A stretch of DNA of 64,000 bases from an uncultured Candidatus Melainabacteria bacterium (GTDB lineage Bacteria; Cyanobacteriota; Vampirovibrionia; Gastranaerophilales; Gastranaerophilaceae): positions 1-64,000 of the forward strand of contig CAKUZW010000003.1 of NCBI GenBank assembly GCA_934718135.1. The letters are read 5' to 3'. Shown here piece by piece: positions 58,319 through 64,000 of this stretch (positions are counted from its first letter, which is position 1; each line of letters begins with the position of its first letter). Made by a program: the position numbers and the translations under genes. The notes under the pieces were generated by a model. The model was not told where the DNA came from. It worked only from the letters and a program-made list of their open reading frames with translations, and ran no database searches.

Positions 58319-60030
58319 TATTTACCCTTTATCATTGTGTAGCGTCTACCAACTTTTACTACATCATAATCAAGTTTTCCTTCAATTTCATTAATTTCTT
58401 TATTTTTTATGATTAAAACATAATCTTTTTTGTTTAAATCTTCTTTTACACTATCAACACTCAAACCTGTCGTAGCATTATAATCAACTTGTTCATCATT
58501 ATAGTAAAGAAGTGAATATTTTCTATCCATATTGAATGAAGATATCTTATAACCGTAATCTTTTGCATACTTAGCAAATTTAACCAAATCTTGTTGACCA
58601 AATCTATAATCAACTTCAAAAAATTCTTCTGTTGCAAAAGCTGATATTACAGTCATAAATAAAACATAAAAAATGAAAACACCAACATATTTTTTATATT
58701 TTACAAATAATAATGACCCTAAACCAAATACAATTAAACAAATCAATGCAAACCATTTAATTTCAGCAATATCATCGTTCAATTGAGCTGGAAGATAATA
58801 TTGTGTGAACATTGCAGCAAATCCAGCAACTATACAAACCCAAGCAAATATCTTTACTGATATATTTATAGGTTTTTCATGTTTTTTGCAATCAACATAA
58901 TCTTGCCACATAAGCCCTGTGATAATAGCTAAAGGATAATATATCGGCAAAATATATGTTGCAAGTTTTGTAGAAGATGATGAGAAAAATAACATTATCC
59001 AAATTGCACAAACCCAACAAAGAGCAAGAGCTTTGTGAACATTGTCTAAAGAATTAAAATCAAAGTTTTTAATTTTTTCTACATAATGAAGTTTTCCCCA
59101 GTTTTTAATTTTATCAACAAAAACTGCAATCATTGAAAATACCCAAGGAATAAATCCCCACAAAACAACTAAGAAATAATAATAGAACGGTTGTTTTCTA
59201 CCTATTTCATTATTTGCCGTATTCAAAAATCTATGCAAATGATGTTTAATAATATATTCATTAAAAAATAATGGGTCATATTTTTTGAACATTATTATAT
59301 GCCAAGGCAAAACTATTAATAAAAATAATAATATTCCCGGAAGCATATAAATTGGTTTGAAAATTTCTTTGAATTTTTTAGCCATAATTGATGTGAAAAA
59401 TACTGTTCCAAAAGGTACAACAAATCCAGGAATACCTTTAGCCATAACAGCTAAACCTGAAAAAGCATAAAATGCCCACCAATAAAATTTCTTATGATTT
59501 TCTTGACAAAAATAAACTTGAAAATAACAAACTAAAGCAAGTCCGATATAAAAAGTTAAAACAATATCTAAAATTGCATATCTGGCAAGCATTATAAATT
59601 CTAAAGATGTAGCTAAAATTAAAGAAGTAAAAACACCAAATCTTCTGTTTATTCTTTTTCTTCCGGTAAAATAAATAACAAAGGAAAAAATAAAACCTAA
59701 CAGTGCAACAGGAAATCTTGCTGTCCACTCATCAACCTTGCCCCACAAAGCAAATGACAAACATTCTTGCCAAAAATATAAAGGAGGTTTTTCAAAGAAA
59801 TATTGACCATTCAAATATAAAGTCAAAAAATCTTTTGAATGAAACATATCTCTAGACATTGCAACATATCGAGTTTCATCGACATCCATTAGCGAATAAG
59901 AACCTATATCGTGAAAAAATATAAAATAGAAAAGTACCGCTAAACCAAGTATAGTCAAACATTCAGCATGTTTTTCACAAAACGTTTTTACCTTATCCCA
60001 AACAGATAAAACTCCTTCTTTTACTTCCAT
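58318..60030 (-). CDS. ArnT/PMT-like glycosyltransferase (GT39/83 type)
   Basis: A 570-residue inner-membrane enzyme with about twelve hydrophobic helices. The N-terminal loop SLMDVDETRYVAMSRDM has the catalytic Asp-Glu pair typical of undecaprenyl-phosphate-sugar transferases such as ArnT; YFFEKPPLYFW is the conserved second loop. It would move a sugar from a polyprenyl carrier to lipid A, a glycan or a protein. ATG 60030 is preferred (ggagaggg just upstream); a TTG four codons earlier overlaps that site. It is the first gene left of the candidate origin, transcribed away from it, with ykgJ downstream. Confidence 0.88.
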   Translation of the reverse strand: MEVKEGVLSVWDKVKTFCEKHAECLTILGLAVLFYFIFFHDIGSYSLMDVDETRYVAMSRDMFHSKDFLTLYLNGQYFFEKPPLYFWQECLSFALWGKVDEWTARFPVALLGFIFSFVIYFTGRKRINRRFGVFTSLILATSLEFIMLARYAILDIVLTFYIGLALVCYFQVYFCQENHKKFYWWAFYAFSGLAVMAKGIPGFVVPFGTVFFTSIMAKKFKEIFKPIYMLPGILLFLLIVLPWHIIMFKKYDPLFFNEYIIKHHLHRFLNTANNEIGRKQPFYYYFLVVLWGFIPWVFSMIAVFVDKIKNWGKLHYVEKIKNFDFNSLDNVHKALALCWVCAIWIMLFFSSSSTKLATYILPIYYPLAIITGLMWQDYVDCKKHEKPINISVKIFAWVCIVAGFAAMFTQYYLPAQLNDDIAEIKWFALICLIVFGLGSLLFVKYKKYVGVFIFYVLFMTVISAFATEEFFEVDYRFGQQDLVKFAKYAKDYGYKISSFNMDRKYSLLYYNDEQVDYNATTGLSVDSVKEDLNKKDYVLIIKNKEINEIEGKLDYDVVKVGRRYTMIKGK

Positions 60031-60503
60031 ATCCCTCTCCAATTTTATTACTTTTAAATTATATTATAAAGAAAATTATTATGTAGAAAACTATGTTCAA
60101 AAGATGTAGAAAAATAAAAGTTTTCTACATTTTTTGACAATAAAATAATCTATAAAAAAGTTTTATACAATTTCTCTAAAAATTATAAAAAGTTTTATAC
60201 ATTTTATAAACATACCGAACATTTGGCTATGAGATAGTTTTAGAAGTTTTCTACAAATATTAAACACTTACTATCATGAAGAATTATATATTAATATATT
60301 TATATATTAATTTGTTATATATTAATTAGAAAACTTTAAGAGAATATTTTTTATTCTATATTTTAAAATATTTATTTATATAACCCAATTGATTTATTTT
60401 TCATAAAGATTTGTATCTTAAAGAAAGTATTCTAATTTGTTTTATAGTTATATTTATTTTATAATTAAGTCAATAAAATATATTTTTAAGGAGCAAAAAG
60501 GGT
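60031..60503. other. Candidate origin of replication (oriC) upstream of dnaN
   Basis: This 473-bp AT-rich region has no gene and lies between two divergent genes. It holds six DnaA-box-like 9-mers within 175 bp: TTTTCTACA at 60121-60129 and 60247-60255, its complement at 60082-60090 and 60105-60113, and TTTTATACA at 60161-60169 and 60193-60201. TTTTCTACA differs by one base from the box TTTTCCACA. To the right (60285-60420) lies an extremely AT-rich stretch suitable as unwinding element. Cyanobacteria such as Synechococcus have oriC beside dnaN. Genes to the left are mostly on the minus strand. Direct experimental proof is lacking. Confidence 0.6.
60437..60465 (+). promoter_or_regulatory. dnaN promoter candidate
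   Basis: TTGTTT (60437-60442) and TATAAT (60460-60465) are 17 bp apart and lie ~40 bp before dnaN. Confidence 0.5.
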
Positions 60504-61625
60504 ATGAAATTTATAATTAGCAAGGAAGATTTATATAACGGTATTAAAATTGTTGAAAGAGCAACTTCACAAAAAGCTGTTCAACCTGTTTTATACAATA
60601 TTTTGATTGAAACTTTAGAAAACAATCAATTGCGTTTAACAGCTACTGATTTAGTTTTGACAGTTGTAACAACAGTAGATGCTCAAATTTTAGAATCTGG
60701 AAAAATTACACTTCCTGCTAAAAAATTGACAGAAATTGTTTCAAAATTAGGAAACGATTTGGTTACTATTGAAACAGAAGAAAATGGAACCGAAGTTAAT
60801 ATTACTTGTCAAAAATCAAAATTTGATATTATTGGTATTTCAGCTTCTGAATTTCCTCCTGAAGTTTCAAATTATACAATCGAAGATTCTCAATGTTTTG
60901 ACGTTGAATTGAAACCATTCTTGAAAGCTATCAGACAAGCAGGTTTTGCTTCTGCAAATTATGAAGTAAGTAATCTTTTATCAGGTATTGTTTGTGAATT
61001 TTCTAACGGATTATTAGAAATTGCTTCAACTGACGGTAACAGACTTGCAAGAGTTAGAGAAAAAATTGATACAGGGATTACTGAACCGACTCAATTAATC
61101 ATTCCTTCAAGAACATTGAACGAATTTATGAAAATGTGTTCTTTTGTAGATGAAGAAAAAATAAAAATTTGCAAAGATAAATCAACAATTATTTTAAAAA
61201 CAGAAAAAACATTAACTATTTCAAGATTATTGGAAGGTCAATTCCCTAAATATAATCAATTAATCCCTTCTGAAAGTCCTAAAAAAGCAATTGTGAATGT
61301 TTCACAACTTATTGCAGCTTTGGAAAGAGTTTCTGTAATGGTTAATGATAAAACAAGTATTGTAAAAATGTTGTTTGCAGATAATGAATTAACCTTGTCA
61401 GGAGATGCACCTGATTCAGGTAAATCAGAAGATAAAATTGATATTCAATATACCGATGAAGAATTGCTTATTGCATTCAATTACAAATTTGTATTAGATG
61501 CATTGAGAATTATTGAAAGTGATGAAGTTATTATCGGATTGAATGCAAGTCTGTCTGCAACTGTTTTAAGACCAAACAGTGATGAAGATTTCATTTGTTT
61601 GATTATGCCTGTTCAAATCAGATAG
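60504..61625 (+). CDS. dnaN: DNA polymerase III sliding clamp (beta)
   Basis: The processivity ring that tethers DNA polymerase. 373 residues in three clamp domains: MKFIISKEDLYNGIKIVERA at the start, the second beginning near DVELKPFLKAIRQAGFA, the third near AIVNVSQLIAALERVSVM, ending CLIMPVQIR as in nearly all family members (typical ending MPMR/L). The ribosome site aaggag is 10 nt before ATG. It is the first gene to the right of the candidate oriC and transcribed away from it. dnaA is not beside it, as in cyanobacteria. Confidence 0.97.
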   Translation: MKFIISKEDLYNGIKIVERATSQKAVQPVLYNILIETLENNQLRLTATDLVLTVVTTVDAQILESGKITLPAKKLTEIVSKLGNDLVTIETEENGTEVNITCQKSKFDIIGISASEFPPEVSNYTIEDSQCFDVELKPFLKAIRQAGFASANYEVSNLLSGIVCEFSNGLLEIASTDGNRLARVREKIDTGITEPTQLIIPSRTLNEFMKMCSFVDEEKIKICKDKSTIILKTEKTLTISRLLEGQFPKYNQLIPSESPKKAIVNVSQLIAALERVSVMVNDKTSIVKMLFADNELTLSGDAPDSGKSEDKIDIQYTDEELLIAFNYKFVLDALRIIESDEVIIGLNASLSATVLRPNSDEDFICLIMPVQIR

Positions 61626-61692
61626 TTTTTAGTTTGTAAGTAAATAAGTTCATAAGTTGGCTAAGGGAAAAGGAAATAGGGAAATAAGTTCT

Positions 61693-61872
61693 TTATGGTT
61701 TTATTTCTATGTCATTGCGAACGGGTTTTGAGAAATTATTCTTCAAATTAGACAATAGTTTCCAGTGTCGCAATCCCTGACAAGTTCCACAATTGCCTAA
61801 TTCGTTAAATTTAAATAGACTCTGAATCAAGTTCAGAGTGACATTAATGTTTTTTGCATTGTTATTTTTCAT
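61693..61872 (-). pseudogene. Orphan prepilin leader with ribosome site (59 codons)
   Basis: A gaaaggg ribosome site (61880-61886) is followed by ATG 61872 and the frame MKNNNAKNINVTLN, then IQSLFKFN and TCQGLRHWKLLSNLKNNF before a stop at 61693-61695. This closely matches the leader of the prepilin at 4028 (MKDNN...NVTLN, IQSLFKFN, TCQGLRHWRLLPNLKNN) over its repeat-derived part. Here no prepilin signal or body follows. Either a prepilin gene was lost or the leader-plus-repeat block was copied alone. It is unlikely to encode a useful protein. Confidence 0.6.
61710..61782 (+). repeat. Dispersed repeat family B, copy 4 (73 bp)
   Basis: Ends TGTCA...TGACA and 73 bp length as in the other three copies. 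It lies inside the orphan leader frame. Confidence 0.85.
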
Positions 61873-61919
61873 ATTTATACCCTTTCTTATTTGTTACTAC
61901 TAAATGGGGTTAGGGTCAC

Positions 61920-62067
61920 GTCACCCTGAACAGCACGAGCGAAAGCGAAGTGCGTGATTCAGGGTCTATCCATTTGATTTGTAAATAAATCAAAATTGAT
62001 AGATTCTGAATAGCAAGAAAATTTAGTGTTCATTATTCACACAAATTTTCTAAGCTTTCAGAATGAC
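61920..62067 (+). repeat. Dispersed repeat family C, copy 3 (148 bp)
   Basis: Same 148-bp length and ends (GTCACCCTGA...TCAGAATGAC) as 4321-4468 and 19027-19174, with a few substitutions. Confidence 0.85.
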
Positions 62068-62220
62068 ATAAAAATGTAAAGAACTTATAGGCTTATCAAC
62101 TTATTTCCCTATTCCCTTCATCCTTAAACAAAAAAGTCACAAGTTTTCAAAATGATGTGTGAGATTTTTAGTTTTATGTTAGAATAGGTACAGATTTAAA
62201 TTATTATAGAAGGAGTGCTT

Positions 62221-63255
62221 ATGACTACAGAAGAAAAAGCAAACATTGATTGGGCAAATGTTGGTTTTGGTTATCACAAAACTGATAAAAGATACGTTTC
62301 AAATTTTAAAGATGGAAAATGGGATGAAGGAACTTTAACTGAAGATTCAAATATTGTTTTGAATGAAAGTGCAGGTGTTTTGCAGTATGCTCAAACTTGT
62401 TTTGAAGGTATGAAGGCTTATACAACAGTTGACGGTAGAGTTGTTGTTTTCAGACCTGATATGAATGCAAAAAGAATGGCTGATACCGCAAAAAGACTTG
62501 AAATGCCGGTATTCCCAGAAGATAGATTTGTAGAAGCTGTAGAACAAGTTGTAAAAGCAAATCTTAAATATGTTCCTCCTTATGGTACAGGTGCAACTCT
62601 TTATTTAAGACCTTTTATGTTTGGTTCAGCTCCAGTTATGGGTGTTAAACCATCTGCAGAATATCAATTTAGAATTTTTGCTTCTCCTGTTGGGCCATAT
62701 TTCAAAGGCGGAGCAAAACCTATTACTTTGACTGTAAGTGATTTTGATAGAGCTGCTCCTCATGGTACAGGTCATGTTAAGGCCGGTTTGAATTACGCAA
62801 TGAGTTTGCACGCTATTGTTACAGCTCACGCAAATGGTTATGATGAAAACTTATACCCTGATGCTTTAACTCGTACAAAAGTTGAAGAAACAGGTGGTGC
62901 TAACTTCTTCTTCGTAACTAAAGATAACAAAGTTGTTACTCCAAAATCTGATAGTATTTTGCCATCAATCACAAGAAGATCTTTGATGTATGTTGCAAAA
63001 GAATACTTAGGTTTGGAAACAGAAGAAAGAGAAGTTTATTTATCAGAACTTAAAGATTTTAATGAATGCGGTTTGTGCGGTACTGCTGCTGTTATTTCTC
63101 CTGTTGGTAAAATTGTTGACCATGGTAAAGAAATTTTATTCCCATCTGGAATGAATGAAATGGGCGAAATTTCTAAGAAACTATATGATACCTTGACTGG
63201 AATTCAATATGGCAGAATTGAAGCTCCGGAAGGTTGGATTAGAACTATCGCATAA
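62221..63255 (+). CDS. ilvE: Branched-chain amino acid aminotransferase
   Basis: Performs the last step of leucine, isoleucine and valine synthesis. The 344-residue fold-type IV PLP enzyme of the BCAT-II type has QTCFEGMKAYTTVDGR, FRPDMNAKRM, YLRPFMFGSAPVMGV, the catalytic Lys in HVKAGLNYAMS, KVEETGGANFFFV and CGLCGTAAVISPVG. ATG 62221 has agaaggag 5-7 nt upstream; a GTG two codons earlier overlaps it less well. It stands alone between a repeat region and a strong terminator. Confidence 0.95.
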   Translation: MTTEEKANIDWANVGFGYHKTDKRYVSNFKDGKWDEGTLTEDSNIVLNESAGVLQYAQTCFEGMKAYTTVDGRVVVFRPDMNAKRMADTAKRLEMPVFPEDRFVEAVEQVVKANLKYVPPYGTGATLYLRPFMFGSAPVMGVKPSAEYQFRIFASPVGPYFKGGAKPITLTVSDFDRAAPHGTGHVKAGLNYAMSLHAIVTAHANGYDENLYPDALTRTKVEETGGANFFFVTKDNKVVTPKSDSILPSITRRSLMYVAKEYLGLETEEREVYLSELKDFNECGLCGTAAVISPVGKIVDHGKEILFPSGMNEMGEISKKLYDTLTGIQYGRIEAPEGWIRTIA

Positions 63256-63282
63256 TATAAAATTTTAGTTTGTAAAGTAAAA

Positions 63283-63314
63283 AAGGGACCGACTATTTTA
63301 ATAGTCGGTCCCTT
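63283..63314. terminator. Terminator between ilvE and ferritin
   Basis: A perfect 15-bp stem (aagggaccgactatt and its complement) with a 2-base loop. A-rich and T-rich flanks let it serve both converging genes. Confidence 0.85.
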
Positions 63315-63338
63315 AAATTCTATATAAAAATTTCAAAA

Positions 63339-63848
63339 CTATCCGATAATAGGAGCAACAAAAGTTCTTGTTGCAAGTTCTTTATCTAAATTAAATAAAG
63401 CTTGTTTATCGTCTTGAATTAATCTCAATTTTGCAAGTACAGAACCTACGTTAGATTCTTCTTCAACTTGTTCTTTCAAATACCAATCCAAGAAAGAAAC
63501 AGCCGCTCTATCTCTAACTTCATCTGCTACATCCATTAAAGTGTTAATACAAGATGTTACATATTCTTCGTGTTCTAGGATTTGTTCAAAAACTTCTAGA
63601 GGAGTAACCCCTTTAATTTCAGGTTTATCTATAGCTTCAAATTCAAGATGATTGTTGCGAGTTACAACATAATCATACAAACCCATAGCATGAGCTCTTT
63701 CTTCTTGAACCTGAACATCCATCCAATTTACAAATCCTGGAAGTTTCATTTCTGCAAAAATTGCTTTCATTGCAAGGTATAAATATTCTGAATATAATTC
63801 TTTGTTAATTTGAACGTTAAATGCTTTTTCTAATTTTTTGTCCATCAT
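63339..63848 (-). CDS. ftnA: Ferritin (iron storage)
   Basis: Stores iron as a mineral inside a 24-subunit shell. The 169-residue four-helix protein has the ferroxidase ligands in NKELYSEYLYLAMKAIF (Glu, Tyr), the E-x-x-H of VQEERAHAMGLYDYV (Glu, His), and later EQILEHEEYVTSCIN and LKEQVEEES with Glu and Gln. It lacks the haem-binding Met of bacterioferritin. The ribosome site aaggag is 7 nt before ATG. It converges with ilvE. The next gene (63867) is in the same direction. Confidence 0.93.
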   Translation of the reverse strand: MMDKKLEKAFNVQINKELYSEYLYLAMKAIFAEMKLPGFVNWMDVQVQEERAHAMGLYDYVVTRNNHLEFEAIDKPEIKGVTPLEVFEQILEHEEYVTSCINTLMDVADEVRDRAAVSFLDWYLKEQVEEESNVGSVLAKLRLIQDDKQALFNLDKELATRTFVAPIIG

Positions 63849-63866
63849 AATAATCTCCTTATATTT

Positions 63867-64000
63867 TTATTTTTCAATTGTTTCAACAATAGCATGAGCT
63901 AAAGCATCCAATTCTTCTATTTGAATTTTTTTTATTGCTGATTTTATGGTAACTTTGTTTCCAATAATTTCAACATTTTTCAATTGAGAAACTAATTCAG
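63867..64000 (-). CDS. C-terminal fragment of a small unknown gene, cut by the window edge
   Basis: Only about 43 codons lie in the window, ending at the stop 63867-63869. The visible part (ELVSQLKNVEIIGNKVTIKS, IEELDALAHAIVETIEK) has a short strand-loop-strand and an amphipathic helix. It precedes ferritin by 18 bp and is likely co-transcribed with it. No family can be named from this fragment. Confidence 0.55.
   Translation of the reverse strand, partial: ELVSQLKNVEIIGNKVTIKSAIKKIQIEELDALAHAIVETIEK

Larger units (their letters stand above)
61626..62220. other. Repeat-filled region between dnaN and ilvE
   Basis: 595 bp with no intact gene. In order: an 'aagggaaaaggaaatagg' tract, a family B copy (61710-61782), an orphan prepilin leader on the minus strand (61693-61872), a family C copy (61920-62067) and a 'cttataggcttatcaactta' tract near 62085-62105. 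The last ~60 bases carry the ilvE ribosome site (agaaggag). Confidence 0.75.

Noticed and set aside
397..60475. GTCAATA heptamer upstream of all four XRE genes (397, 4632, 18445, 27423) as a specific operator
   Set aside because: The same heptamer lies upstream of dnaN (60469) and distances to the starts vary (14 to 73 nt), so in this AT-rich genome it is not specific enough alone.
1..64000. tRNA or rRNA genes
   Set aside because: I looked through the intergenic regions and saw no cloverleaf arms, TTCGA-type T-loops in proper context or rRNA-like conserved stretches; a covariance-model scan would be needed to be certain.

Overview
The window is low-GC DNA with very few long non-coding stretches. 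It comes from a bacterium with a two-membrane envelope: it encodes BamA, a Skp-like chaperone, LptB and an LptF/LptG-type permease. Several features point to a non-photosynthetic relative of cyanobacteria (Melainabacteria/Vampirovibrionia, most likely Gastranaerophilales): a Ycf45/SpoIIIAA-type AAA ATPase with a C-terminal R3H-like segment, a BamA with about three POTRA units, a probable replication origin beside dnaN rather than dnaA (as in Synechococcus), a PPi-dependent phosphofructokinase for fermentative glycolysis, and many type IV pilin-like proteins. This assignment rests on protein features and layout, not on a marker-gene search.

Layout. 1-7.9 kb: a repeat-rich accessory region with a broken XRE regulator, a PLP aminotransferase, tpiA, one prepilin on the minus strand, an intact XRE regulator and a tandem array of four prepilin paralogues. 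8-17.6 kb: pfp, the Ycf45-like ATPase, an unrecognised gene coupled to udp, skp, bamA and rsmI. 17.6-31.6 kb: two further prepilin/XRE divergent pairs, a HIT hydrolase, a TPR protein, era, an AMIN-domain membrane protein, an orphan solute-binding protein, an O-methyltransferase, a beta-propeller protein, and dnaJ and grpE. 31.6-41.3 kb: secreted proteins (one resembling an M48 peptidase without its zinc site), adenine deaminase, a second aminotransferase, a TIM-barrel isomerase, a phosphodiester glycosidase-like protein and lptB-lptF/G. 41.8-50.2 kb: a diguanylate cyclase, an alpha/alpha-toroid protein, a parvulin foldase, mfd and an MsbA-like exporter. 50.2-55.4 kb: a compact surface-glycan cassette (LicD, CDP-polyol phosphotransferase, cytidylyltransferase, epimerase, acyltransferase). 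55.7-64 kb: a GGDEF/HD-GYP protein, YkgJ, an ArnT-like glycosyltransferase, the candidate oriC, dnaN, ilvE and ferritin.

The most striking pattern is the prepilin system. All three intact XRE regulators lie next to prepilin genes. The prepilins share a C-terminal DxNG...PN..G.D.F signature. Several prepilin leaders, the part removed by prepilin peptidase, are filled in frame by dispersed repeats. At least one repeat-filled leader (61693-61872) survives with its ribosome binding site but without a pilin body. The repeats themselves fall into families of constant length (74, 73 and 148 bp).

A second recurrent pattern is an extended -10 element exactly 6 nt from ATG, with no ribosome binding site, at rsmI, era, a GNAT-like gene and the toroid gene. 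This suggests leaderless transcription of a subset of genes.
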